64,000 nt of DNA from Algoriphagus marincola DSM 16067. GTDB taxonomy: Bacteria > Bacteroidota > Bacteroidia > Cytophagales > Cyclobacteriaceae. Location: positions 124,001 to 188,000 of the forward strand of contig NZ_AUBU01000010.1 of the NCBI RefSeq assembly GCF_000429405.1, written 5' to 3'. Shown here piece after piece: positions 16,679-24,807 of the stretch. Within the stretch, counting starts at the first letter, position 1. Each line of letters starts with the position of its first letter. The translations under genes were made by a program, and so were the position numbers. A model generated the notes under the pieces. That model was not told the DNA's origin. It saw nothing but the letters and a program-made list of their open reading frames with translations, and made no database searches.

Positions 16679-18400
16679 ATGGAAAACAACACAAAATTCT
16701 CAGACCTGGGGATTTCGAAAGAAATTCTACAGGCAGTGGAAGAGATGGGTTATACCCAACCTTCCCCAATTCAAGAACAAGCTATCCCTTACGTACTCGA
16801 AGGACATGACGTAATCGGTCAAGCCCAAACAGGTACAGGTAAAACAGCAGCATTCGCTATTCCGATCATTGATTTGGTCGACCCTGACTTCAACAAACCT
16901 CAGGCCATCATCCTTTGCCCTACTCGCGAGCTAGCGGTACAAGTAGAAGGTGAATTCCAAAAACTAGCAAAGTATCATCGCAAAATTACTTCTGTAGCTA
17001 TCTACGGTGGCGAATCAATCGACAAGCAGATTCGAACACTGAAGAAAGGCGTACAAATCGTAGTAGGTACTCCAGGTCGAGTTCAAGATCACATCAATAG
17101 AGGCACCTTGAAACTTGAAGATGCTGGAATCATCGTATTGGATGAAGCGGATGAAATGTTGGATATGGGCTTTAGAGATGATATCGAAGCCATCCTTCAA
17201 GAAATGCCTGAAGAAAGACAAACCGTCTTCTTCTCTGCTACCATGGCCAAGCCAATTATGGATTTGACCAGAAAGTATCAGAATGACCCGCACATCATCA
17301 AAGTGGCGAAAAAAGAACTGACTGTCGATCGCATCGAACAGATTTACTATGAAGTAAAGCCTTCCTTGAAAATGGAACTGATGGTTCGATTGATGACGGT
17401 AAATAATTACAATCTGTCGGTTGTATTCTGTAACACGAAGCGAATGACTGATGAGGTAACTGAATCTCTCGGATCAAGAGGAATCGTAGCGGAAGCACTT
17501 CACGGAGACCTGTCTCAAGCTCAAAGAGACAAAGTGATGGGTAAATTCCGTAAAGGAATCTGTAATGTCTTGGTAGCTACAGATGTGGCTGCTCGAGGAA
17601 TCGACGTGGACAATGTAGAGGCAGTATTCAATTTCGATCTTCCTTTGGACGAAGAATACTACGTACACAGAATCGGAAGAACAGGCCGCGCAGGTAAATC
17701 CGGTGTAGCAGTCAACTTCGTAACCGGTCGTAGAGATACGATGAAGATCAAGGATCTTGAAAGATTCACGAAGGCTTCCATTAATAAAATGGATCCTCCT
17801 TCTGTCAACGAACTGATTGACATGAAGAAAGCTCAGTTGGTAAAAGATGTACATCGCACCTTGGCCAAAGAAGAAGACAATCAGATCTTCGAAGAGACTT
17901 TGGGTCAATTACTTACTGAAGGACTTACCCCAGAGCAAATTGCGCTAGGTCTAATCAAAATGACCATGGGTGAGGCTGTTAAGGAACTCAGAGATCAGGA
18001 TTTCTCCCTTCCTTCCTTCCAGGACAGAAGAAGAGAAAGAAATGATCGCGGAGATAGAGGCGGAAGATTTGAGCGTGGCGGAAGAGATCGCGATGGCGCA
18101 CGTCGTGGCGAGCGAAGAGAAGGTGGTCGAGAGCGTAGAGGTGGCGGAAGAGCTACTGAAGCCAATATGGCTAGACTTTTCCTCAACCTCGGAAAGCGTG
18201 ACCGTATCCGTCCCAATGACATCGTAGGTGCAATCGCCGGGGAAGCAGGAATCCCTGGACGAAGCATCGGTGGAATTGACATCTTCGATAACTTCTCCTT
18301 TGTGGACGTACCGCAGAAAGATGCAGATCATGTAATTCGCATCATGAAGCAAAACACCATCAAAGGGAAATCCGTAAATATGGAAATTTCAAAAGGTTGA
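16679..18400 (+). CDS. DEAD-box RNA helicase with DbpA-type RNA-binding C-domain
   Basis: ATP-dependent RNA helicase of the CsdA/DeaD-DbpA type, active in ribosome assembly or cold adaptation. Motifs in order: Q motif near residues 20-28, AQTGTGKTAAF near 48, PTRELA near 83, DEAD near 153, SAT near 184, ATDVAARGIDV near 302 and HRIGRTGRAG near 330. Residues about 445-490 form an Arg/Gly/Asp-rich linker, and the last 75 or so form a DbpA-like RNA-binding domain (ARLFLNLGKRDRI to the end). At 573 residues it is of usual size. A strong promoter and a hairpin leader precede it. It appears monocistronic, with a terminator at 18425-18458. Confidence 0.94.
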   Translation: MENNTKFSDLGISKEILQAVEEMGYTQPSPIQEQAIPYVLEGHDVIGQAQTGTGKTAAFAIPIIDLVDPDFNKPQAIILCPTRELAVQVEGEFQKLAKYHRKITSVAIYGGESIDKQIRTLKKGVQIVVGTPGRVQDHINRGTLKLEDAGIIVLDEADEMLDMGFRDDIEAILQEMPEERQTVFFSATMAKPIMDLTRKYQNDPHIIKVAKKELTVDRIEQIYYEVKPSLKMELMVRLMTVNNYNLSVVFCNTKRMTDEVTESLGSRGIVAEALHGDLSQAQRDKVMGKFRKGICNVLVATDVAARGIDVDNVEAVFNFDLPLDEEYYVHRIGRTGRAGKSGVAVNFVTGRRDTMKIKDLERFTKASINKMDPPSVNELIDMKKAQLVKDVHRTLAKEEDNQIFEETLGQLLTEGLTPEQIALGLIKMTMGEAVKELRDQDFSLPSFQDRRRERNDRGDRGGRFERGGRDRDGARRGERREGGRERRGGGRATEANMARLFLNLGKRDRIRPNDIVGAIAGEAGIPGRSIGGIDIFDNFSFVDVPQKDADHVIRIMKQNTIKGKSVNMEISKG

Positions 18401-18424
18401 TTATAGGTTAAGGTTAATTTGGTT

Positions 18425-18458
18425 AAAGCACATTTCTTTCGGGAAATGTGCTTTTTTT
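18425..18458 (+). terminator. Rho-independent terminator after the DEAD-box helicase
   Basis: An 11-bp perfect stem AAAGCACATTT/AAATGTGCTTT with an 8-base loop (CTTTCGGG) runs into a seven-T tract. It ends 17 bases before the rsmE start codon. Confidence 0.93.
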
Positions 18459-18474
18459 GTATCAAAAATCAACC

Positions 18475-19179
18475 ATGCCACTTTTTTTTCAAGAAAATAT
18501 TCAGCCTCCTGAGGTCCAACTCGAACCAGAAGAATCCAAACATCTGATTCGTGTTTTAAGGAAAAAAACAGGTGATTCGGTAGATCTGACAGATGGAAAT
18601 GGCAATTTGTATCATTGCAGGATTCAAGATGCTAATCCCAAAAAGACTAGCCTTCTGGTAATCGATGTTGAAAAAACTCCGGAAGATAATTTTCGAATTC
18701 ATCTAGCAATTGCCCCTACCAAAAGTCCTGACCGTATGGAATGGATGGTAGAAAAAATTACAGAGATCGGTTTTCATGAAATCTACCTGATGAAGAGTCA
18801 AAATTCGGAAAGAACCTATTTGAAAACTGACAGACTCGAAAAGAAAATCATTTCTGCTTGTAAGCAGAGCAAGCAATACTTTAAACCCAGAGTCCATTCA
18901 GACATCAGCTTTTCTGATTTGATAGCAAATACCGCATTTTCGGGTTTTCAAAAATTTATTGCCTATGTGGATGAAAACCACCAAAATCATCTTTTGGACG
19001 TAGCCAAACCCATTCGAGACTACCTTATTTTAATTGGACCAGAAGGAGATTTTGATCCTGAAGAAATCAAGCAGGCGATTTCAAATGGTTTTGAACCTGT
19101 CTCCTTGGGAAAAAGCAGACTTCGAACCGAGACTGCTGGACTCGCTGCTGTGCAGATGTTGCAGATATTAAACCGTTAA
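18475..19179 (+). CDS. rsmE: 16S rRNA (uracil1498-N3)-methyltransferase
   Basis: SPOUT-class methyltransferase that modifies U1498 of 16S rRNA using S-adenosylmethionine. Seen: N-terminal PUA-like part with ESKHLIRVLRKKTGD, then APTKSPDRMEWMVEKITEIG, KQSKQ and the knot motif LIGPEGDFDPEE with the late LGKSRLRTETAGLAA. The ATG at 18475 is chosen because the upstream in-frame ATG at 18448 falls inside the helicase terminator. The product has 234 residues, normal for RsmE. It must have its own promoter or depend on read-through. Confidence 0.94.
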   Translation: MPLFFQENIQPPEVQLEPEESKHLIRVLRKKTGDSVDLTDGNGNLYHCRIQDANPKKTSLLVIDVEKTPEDNFRIHLAIAPTKSPDRMEWMVEKITEIGFHEIYLMKSQNSERTYLKTDRLEKKIISACKQSKQYFKPRVHSDISFSDLIANTAFSGFQKFIAYVDENHQNHLLDVAKPIRDYLILIGPEGDFDPEEIKQAISNGFEPVSLGKSRLRTETAGLAAVQMLQILNR

Positions 19180-19273
19180 GCAGTTTATTTTTATAGAAAT
19201 CACTTCAAGTCATTCTTGAAGTCATCAATTGATTTTGTATTTTAGTTTATTGTTTGAAATAATTCCCAAAGCT

Positions 19274-19627
19274 GTGCCGTACAAAGAGAAAATCATAGAG
19301 AAAAAATATCATTCAATCGGTGAAGTTGCCGACATGTTTAAAGTTGCTCCTTCGCTTATTCGTTTCTGGGAAGGGGAATTTGATATCATCAAGCCCAAAA
19401 AAGACAAACGTGGTAACCGCAGATTTACCAAGGACGATATCCAAAAAATCCGTTTTGTCTATCATTTGGTAAAGGAAAAAGGATATACACTGGATGGAGC
19501 AAGGGAGGTCATTGCTCATGGACAGGAGCAAGGCTTTGATAAAGTTGCGGCAGTACAGAAGCTTCAGGAGATTAAAGAGTTTTTAGCGACCATTCGCGAT
19601 GAATTCCATGCAAAATCCGGATCATGA
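19274..19627 (+). CDS. MerR-family transcriptional regulator
   Basis: Small DNA-binding protein with a MerR helix-turn-helix (KKYHSIGEVADMFKVAPSLIRFWE) and a winged part with RGNRRFTKDDI, then one dimerisation helix. It lacks a C-terminal ligand domain. The start is set at GTG 19274 (V-P-Y-K-E-K), which matches the usual start of this subfamily; a TTG at 19229 would add 15 hydrophobic residues unlike relatives. It overlaps the start of dprA by about 29 bases, so the two are co-expressed. Regulator of this kind next to dprA is common in the group, with unknown target. Confidence 0.85.
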   Translation: MPYKEKIIEKKYHSIGEVADMFKVAPSLIRFWEGEFDIIKPKKDKRGNRRFTKDDIQKIRFVYHLVKEKGYTLDGAREVIAHGQEQGFDKVAAVQKLQEIKEFLATIRDEFHAKSGS

Positions 19628-20726
19628 ACATATCCGGCATTTTATTGCTTTGGCTTTGGCTCCCAAGATTGGGCCAAGCCTTTTCAAAGCGATTTTAGCC
19701 TATTCGGGATCCCCAAAGGCATTTTTTGACATTCCAAAAGGCAAAGCTTCTAAAATTCCAAAAGTAGGTCCCAAGCTACTTGCACTTCGTGAAAGCAGAG
19801 AGGAACTTCTGCGAAAAGCGGATGATTTAATAGCAACTTCTGAGAAAAAGGGCTTTGAAATCCTTACCCATCTGGACCCAAAATTCCCCCAACGTCTAAA
19901 AGCACAGGAAGATGGGCCTGTTTTGCTTTTTTCGAAAGGAAAAGCTGATTTGAATTTCGAACGAACCATCGGAATAGTGGGCACCAGAAGTGCTACCTCT
20001 TATGGTCGGTCAGCCACAAAAAGAATCATTGAGGACCTTTCGGTTTATCAGCCTGCGATTATTTCTGGATTAGCATACGGGATTGACATTGAGGCACATC
20101 GAGCTGCTATTCATGCAGGGCTTCCCACCCTGGCAGTAATGGGCTCCCCTATCGATCAGATTTACCCGGCAGTTCATAGAAAGACCGCCGAGCAACTGCA
20201 GGAATTGGGTGCCCTTCTAAGCGAATATGCTCCCGGGACTAAAATGATGCCCGGCAATTTCCCTGCCCGAAACCGAATTATCGCGGGGTTGTCAGATGCA
20301 TTAATCGTGGTAGAAGCGGCGGCTAAAGGAGGGGCGCTTATCACCGCGGAAATTGCTTACAGCTACGATAAGGAAGTATTTGCAGTACCAGGAAACCTTC
20401 AATCCAACTTTTCGGAAGGCTGCAACAACCTGATCAAGAAAATGAAAGCCTCTATTTACACTGGTCCCAATGATATTGCGGAAGCGCTCTTTTGGACAAA
20501 ACCTGGAGAAGAGAAGATCCCAAAACCAAAATTGGATTTTTCAAATCGGGAAACAGAGGAATTAGCTATTCTCACCCATTTACAGGAAAAAGGAGAATCC
20601 GAAATCGACCAAATCTGCTATGCGACTGAGATTCCGCTGGGAACCTTATCCTCGAAGTTACTTTCACTAGAATTCGAAGGAATAGTCAAGTCTCTTCCAG
20701 GTAAGAAATTCAAGCTTTTGGTCTAA
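19599..20726 (+). CDS. dprA: DNA-processing protein A
   Basis: Single-strand DNA binding protein that loads RecA on incoming DNA during natural transformation. The N-terminal helix-hairpin part covers about residues 10-75, the Rossmann-like core has GIVGTRSATSYGR near 127-139, SGLAYGID near 160-167, and the later GNFPARNRIIAGLSDALIVVEAA; a C-terminal winged-helix (DprA_WH) occupies about 310-375. Length 375 is typical. ATG 19599 or the ATG three codons later are both possible. The gene ends exactly where the convergent PepSY gene ends, with no intergenic base. Confidence 0.94.
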   Translation: MNSMQNPDHEHIRHFIALALAPKIGPSLFKAILAYSGSPKAFFDIPKGKASKIPKVGPKLLALRESREELLRKADDLIATSEKKGFEILTHLDPKFPQRLKAQEDGPVLLFSKGKADLNFERTIGIVGTRSATSYGRSATKRIIEDLSVYQPAIISGLAYGIDIEAHRAAIHAGLPTLAVMGSPIDQIYPAVHRKTAEQLQELGALLSEYAPGTKMMPGNFPARNRIIAGLSDALIVVEAAAKGGALITAEIAYSYDKEVFAVPGNLQSNFSEGCNNLIKKMKASIYTGPNDIAEALFWTKPGEEKIPKPKLDFSNRETEELAILTHLQEKGESEIDQICYATEIPLGTLSSKLLSLEFEGIVKSLPGKKFKLLV

Positions 20727-21281
20727 TTACTTTTTCAGTCTCCGGATCAACTTCGGATAGTACCAAAGATAAAAGCCACTGATTCCCATCAGAATCAATC
20801 CCAGTGAAGTCAAGGTGGAATAAGTTAGCTTCGAACCTTCCCCATCAGTGAAATAATAGTCCAAAATACTGCCATCGTGGACTTTTTCGATCCAATCAGA
20901 ATGTCGCGTTTCCACGGATAAAACTTCCCCAGAGAAGCCATCGAGCTGCACTTCGGTAAAATGAGTTTTAAAAGTCACTTTGGCAATTCCTTTATCCGGG
21001 CGAATATCGATTCTATCCACTTCCTCATCCCTACCCAGGTCCTTCATCTCCTCTTCCCCAATCCTAGTCATTTCGGATGGCAGAATCCAGGTTCCATTTT
21101 CCACTTGAGTTTTAAGCGTTGGAGGAAGCAATTCGGCTTTCTTTTTCCAAGCCAACAGAATGGATGTAATCCCGATCAGGAAAAAGAATATCAGCAAAGG
21201 CAATCCCAGCCATTTATGCAAATAGCGGTAGTTTCGGGTAGCCTTGACTTTGTGCTGGATTTTGGAGCTACTCATATTCAA
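20727..21281 (-). CDS. PepSY-associated membrane protein
   Basis: A 184-residue protein with two membrane segments (about 27-46 and 153-172) around a periplasmic PepSY-like domain containing FKTHFTEVQLDGFSGEVLSV and a late HDGSILDYYFTDG motif. Such proteins are related to PiuB/PepSY-TM proteins tied to iron uptake or reductase systems, but this short form has no visible cofactor site apart from scattered His. It overlaps the upstream lyase gene by four bases. Function uncertain. Confidence 0.78.
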   Translation of the reverse strand: MNMSSSKIQHKVKATRNYRYLHKWLGLPLLIFFFLIGITSILLAWKKKAELLPPTLKTQVENGTWILPSEMTRIGEEEMKDLGRDEEVDRIDIRPDKGIAKVTFKTHFTEVQLDGFSGEVLSVETRHSDWIEKVHDGSILDYYFTDGEGSKLTYSTLTSLGLILMGISGFYLWYYPKLIRRLKK

Positions 21282-22126
21282 TAAAAAACAGAATTGGCAA
21301 GTTTCATGGCTTCTCCAAGCTCAGCCTTATTTAGTTGCAGGTCAAAGCCCTCTCCTTCCAATGCCTCAATCATCACTTCTGTAGCCATATTTCCAACTAA
21401 ATCATCCTTGGCCATCGGACATCCTCCAAAACCTTTCAGTGCTCCATCAAATCTTCGACATCCTCCTTGGACTGCAGCGAGTACCTTTTCCTGGATAGAT
21501 TCCTGACGGCTATGCAAGTGAGCCCCAAAGGTAAGGTGCGGAAAAGTGTTGATTTGTACTTTAAAAAGCTTTGTAATCAAATCCGTATCAGCTACTCCAA
21601 TCGTATCACTCAGTGAAATGGTCTTTACATCCAACTGATCAAGTTTTTCTACAAATTCTGCCACCAATTCCGGTGAATATGGATCGCCGTAAGGATTTCC
21701 AAATCCCATGCTCAGGTAAACTACCTGTTCTTTGCCCTTGATTTCACAAAGATTTTGAATTGACTCGACAGTCTCTAAAGCTTGGGCAATGCTAGCCTTG
21801 GTATTTCTTTGTTGAAAGGTCTCAGAGACAGAAAGTGGAAAACCAAGGTAATCGATTTCTTCAAACTGCAAGGCATCCTCCGCGCCTCTAACATTGGCCA
21901 CAATCGCCAAAAGCTTGGATTGAACCCTATGCAAATCAAGCATTTCCAATACCTCAGCAGTATCCCGCATTTGAGGAATGGCTTTTGGACTTACGAAGCT
22001 ACCAAAATCAATGGTGTGAAAGCCTACCTCTAAAAGCTGATTGATGTAGGCTGCTTTGATAGAAGTATCTATGAAATCCGGAATTCCCTGCATGGCATCC
22101 CGTGGACATTCGATCAATTGAATCAT
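21278..22126 (-). CDS. Hydroxymethylglutaryl-CoA lyase-like enzyme
   Basis: TIM-barrel enzyme of the HMG-CoA lyase family, which splits HMG-CoA to acetyl-CoA and acetoacetate (leucine degradation). Visible: ECPRDAMQG at the N-terminus (catalytic Arg/Asp; the classic form is EVGPRDGLQN), FGSFVSPKAIPQM, ISLSDTIGVADT, FGAHLHSRQ metal-binding His pair and GFGGCPMAKDDLVGN with the active-site Cys. The ATG at 22126 is preferred; an upstream ATG at 22156 adds ten residues unlike the family. Substitutions in the first motif (CP for GP, AM for GL) leave some doubt on substrate. Overlaps the PepSY gene. Confidence 0.87.
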   Translation of the reverse strand: MIQLIECPRDAMQGIPDFIDTSIKAAYINQLLEVGFHTIDFGSFVSPKAIPQMRDTAEVLEMLDLHRVQSKLLAIVANVRGAEDALQFEEIDYLGFPLSVSETFQQRNTKASIAQALETVESIQNLCEIKGKEQVVYLSMGFGNPYGDPYSPELVAEFVEKLDQLDVKTISLSDTIGVADTDLITKLFKVQINTFPHLTFGAHLHSRQESIQEKVLAAVQGGCRRFDGALKGFGGCPMAKDDLVGNMATEVMIEALEGEGFDLQLNKAELGEAMKLANSVFY

Positions 22127-22163
22127 GCTCGAAGATAGGCAGAATGATAATAACAAACTTCCA

Positions 22164-22203
22164 AAAATGTCTGAGCGTAGAATAGCCTGTTTGTCCGCTC
22201 AGA
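22164..22203 (-). terminator. Terminator after the RhlE-like helicase
   Basis: Perfect 8-bp inverted repeat TCTGAGCG/CGCTCAGA with an 18-base loop; on the minus strand it is followed by CATTTTTGG. It lies just past the helicase stop. Confidence 0.65.
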
Positions 22204-22215
22204 AATGAAAGCGCA

Positions 22216-23571
22216 TCAATCAATTACATTTTTCCTATTTGAGAATTTTCCGGAAGCAGGTCTGCTTGGCTTGGGATCGTTGGGTTTGGATTCATTTTGC
22301 GAAGCTTTCGGCTGAAACTTCTCAGAAGGATTAGTCTTTTTGGAAAAATCTGAACCTCGCTTTTTGAATTTAGAACCACCTTTTTTCTTTTGGAATTTGG
22401 GTTTGTCATTTCTGGATCTTTTATCCTCCCTACTATAAGCAGGGCCCTTTTCAAATCCTTCTGGCAATTCCAACTGGTTGATTTCCATACCGATTAATTC
22501 TTCAATTCTTCGGAATTTGGGTTGATCCTTGGGATTAACAAAAGTGATCGCCTCACCTTCCATATCAGCTCTTGCGGTTCGACCCACTCGATGCACATAA
22601 TCCTCGGGATCTCCTGGAGTATCAAAGTTGATCACTAGTTCAATTCCAACCACATCAATTCCCCTAGAAATGATATCCGTCCCCACCAGAATTTTCAAGG
22701 TCTTATTCTTGAAATTCGACATGATCTTCTCACGCTCAACTTGCTCTAAATCAGAATGAAATGCTTCTACTTCAAACTTCTTTCGCAGGACTTTATGAAG
22801 CGACTTGACCTTATCCTTAGTTGAGGCAAAAATGATCACTGCTTCATAATCTTTCTGAGAAAGGATATTGGTTACAAGGTCTTCCTTTTGGCCATCATAC
22901 ACAGAATAAAAAGACTGTGTCACGCCTTCTGCTGTCTTGCCTAAAGCGATGGAAATCTCCTCCGGGTTTTGAAGGATTTTCATACTAAACTGCCGGATTT
23001 TAGGTGGCATGGTAGCAGAAAAAAGAACTGTCTGGCGGTTTTTTGGGAGGTAATTGATGATTTTTAAAATATCGTCAGAAAAGCCCATATCCAGCATTCG
23101 ATCAGCTTCGTCTAGAATCAGGTGCTCAAGTGAACTCAAGTCTATTTTTCCACCAGCAAGCAAGGCAATCAATCTTCCTGGCGTTGCTACGACGATTTCT
23201 GCTCCAGTCTCGAGCGCTTTTTTCTGCTGCTCCCAAACGATCCCATCACCACCTCCATATACTGGGATAGAACTGATTCCCAAGAAGTAAGCAAAGCCTT
23301 GAATCTGCTGATCGATTTGTATGGCTAGTTCTCGGGTAGGTGCTAAAATCAATGTATTGAGTGAGGAACTGCCTGATTTCGAAATTTTATTTAAAACCGG
23401 AAGTATAAAGGCAGCCGTCTTTCCTGTGCCAGTTTGTGCGCAGGCAATCAGGTCTCTATTTTGAATGATAACCGGTATGGCTTTTTCCTGAATGGGGGTA
23501 GGCTTTTCAAAGCCCATAGCATCCAGTCCTTCTTGTAGACTGGATTCAAAATTAAATACTGAGAAATCCAA
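22216..23571 (-). CDS. DEAD-box RNA helicase, RhlE type
   Basis: ATP-dependent RNA helicase. Motifs: Q motif GFEKPTPIQ, AQTGTGKTAAF near residue 44, PTRELA, DEAD (LDEADRMLDMGF), SATMPP, GTDIISRGIDV and HRVGRTARA. The final 75 residues are a basic, low-complexity Lys/Ser/Pro/Asn tail typical of RhlE, probably for RNA contact. 451 residues. It is transcribed alone and divergently from the gene at 23736. Second DEAD-box helicase within 6 kb, but the C-terminal architecture is different from the first. Confidence 0.93.
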   Translation of the reverse strand: MDFSVFNFESSLQEGLDAMGFEKPTPIQEKAIPVIIQNRDLIACAQTGTGKTAAFILPVLNKISKSGSSSLNTLILAPTRELAIQIDQQIQGFAYFLGISSIPVYGGGDGIVWEQQKKALETGAEIVVATPGRLIALLAGGKIDLSSLEHLILDEADRMLDMGFSDDILKIINYLPKNRQTVLFSATMPPKIRQFSMKILQNPEEISIALGKTAEGVTQSFYSVYDGQKEDLVTNILSQKDYEAVIIFASTKDKVKSLHKVLRKKFEVEAFHSDLEQVEREKIMSNFKNKTLKILVGTDIISRGIDVVGIELVINFDTPGDPEDYVHRVGRTARADMEGEAITFVNPKDQPKFRRIEELIGMEINQLELPEGFEKGPAYSREDKRSRNDKPKFQKKKGGSKFKKRGSDFSKKTNPSEKFQPKASQNESKPNDPKPSRPASGKFSNRKNVID

Positions 23572-23679
23572 AATGGGATAATTAAAGTGATAAAAAGCTT
23601 TACGAAGCTCATCAAATATAACTCGAATTCGGCTTGAAAGCCAATCTGCAAGCGATAAAGTCCTTCATCGACAGTTCAA

Positions 23680-23710
23680 TTGAAATAACGTTCTGATTTG
23701 ACTATCTTTC
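23680..23710 (+). promoter_or_regulatory. Promoter for the carboxypeptidase-like-domain gene
   Basis: TTG (23680-23682), 20 bases, then TATCTTTC (23703-23710), one base off TAnnTTTG, about 25 bases before the ATG. The TTG lies inside a 10-bp palindrome TTCAATTGAA (23675-23684). Confidence 0.5.
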
Positions 23711-23735
23711 TTCAGTCTTATTTGATCGCCTGTTT

Positions 23736-24797
23736 ATGTCAAAAACCCTTGCTCAAATTTCAATTTTCCTGCTCCTGTTTTTATCAGGCCTCGTACAAGC
23801 TCAGAACTTTTCCATTTCGGGGAAAATTGTCGATTCGGAATCCGGGGAATATATCGATGGAGTAAGTGTCACACTTCGTGGTACTGCTTTTGGTACAACC
23901 ACTGTGGCTGGTGGTAATTTTGAATTTAAAAATCTACCAAAAGACAAATATATACTTGCGGTCAATTACAATGGATACAACCGGCTAGAACAAAGCATCA
24001 AACTCAAAGAAGATACAAACTTGGGAACCATTCCACTAGTAAGACTAGGTGCCTCAGGAAGTGGACAAGCCCTGCAAAAGACCATTCGAGCCGATAATAT
24101 CATTCGCCTTCTCAATGAGCGCCCCAATTTTATTGGAGGAAATATGGTGTACGGAATTCCACCGGAACCCAAAAAATTAGAAGGAAATAATTATCTGGAC
24201 AGCAAATGGAATAGAGCCTCTATCCTACTCTACCGAGACCAGCAAATGCTGGAAGGATTCCGTGCGCGTTATAACATTGTATCCAATATGTTTGAACTGA
24301 TGGAACCAGAGAATAACCTGGTGTCTGTCATGCCTGGCCTACGAGTCCAAAATATCGTGTGGATAGACTCCACCTACCAAGTGCCTAGATATTTTGTGAA
24401 TGGTATGGACTTCCGGGAAGATGGAGCCCCCATTTCTGGTTTTTTCGAAGTGCTTGTTGATGGAGAACTTTCACTGATGAGACGAACGACCGCTTTCCTC
24501 AAAGAATCAAATTATAATCAAGCCCTGATGGTTGGGGAGCGAAATGACAAAATTCTAAAGCGGAATACCTATTACTACCTAGAGGGCAAAAACATCATTG
24601 AAATCCCAAGAAAGCGAAAGAAGTTCTTCCAGATTTTTGGAGACAAAGCCGAAGAAATAGAAGCTTACACTTCCAACAATAGCTTCAATGTGAAAGACCC
24701 CAGTGCGATATTTCAAATATTCACCCACTACAACTCAATGTTCCCCGGATTCAAACCTATTATCAATCAGCTACTTGATGAAGTAGACCAACCCTAA
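23736..24797 (+). CDS. Exported protein with carboxypeptidase-regulatory-like domain
   Basis: Secreted protein of 353 residues: signal peptide 1-22 (cleavage after VQA), then a carboxypeptidase-regulatory-like (Ig-like) domain about 26-105 (SGKIVDSESGEYIDGVSVTLRGT is the hallmark), of the type found at the N-terminus of TonB receptors. No plug or barrel follows; residues 110-353 are a unique region with mixed alpha/beta character and a basic patch (PRKRKKF). It may be a periplasmic or surface accessory protein. It begins a plus-strand run with the gamma-glutamyltransferase-like gene 10 bases later. Confidence 0.75.
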   Translation: MSKTLAQISIFLLLFLSGLVQAQNFSISGKIVDSESGEYIDGVSVTLRGTAFGTTTVAGGNFEFKNLPKDKYILAVNYNGYNRLEQSIKLKEDTNLGTIPLVRLGASGSGQALQKTIRADNIIRLLNERPNFIGGNMVYGIPPEPKKLEGNNYLDSKWNRASILLYRDQQMLEGFRARYNIVSNMFELMEPENNLVSVMPGLRVQNIVWIDSTYQVPRYFVNGMDFREDGAPISGFFEVLVDGELSLMRRTTAFLKESNYNQALMVGERNDKILKRNTYYYLEGKNIIEIPRKRKKFFQIFGDKAEEIEAYTSNNSFNVKDPSAIFQIFTHYNSMFPGFKPIINQLLDEVDQP

Positions 24798-24807
24798 ATA
24801 TTCTACG

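Noticed and set aside
17951..18352. Long antisense frames under the helicase C-terminus
   Set aside because: Produced by the Arg/Gly-rich codon bias of the sense gene; no family match or start context.
18448..18474. Upstream ATG for rsmE
   Set aside because: It lies inside the terminator hairpin of the helicase gene; ATG 18475 gives the normal family N-terminus.
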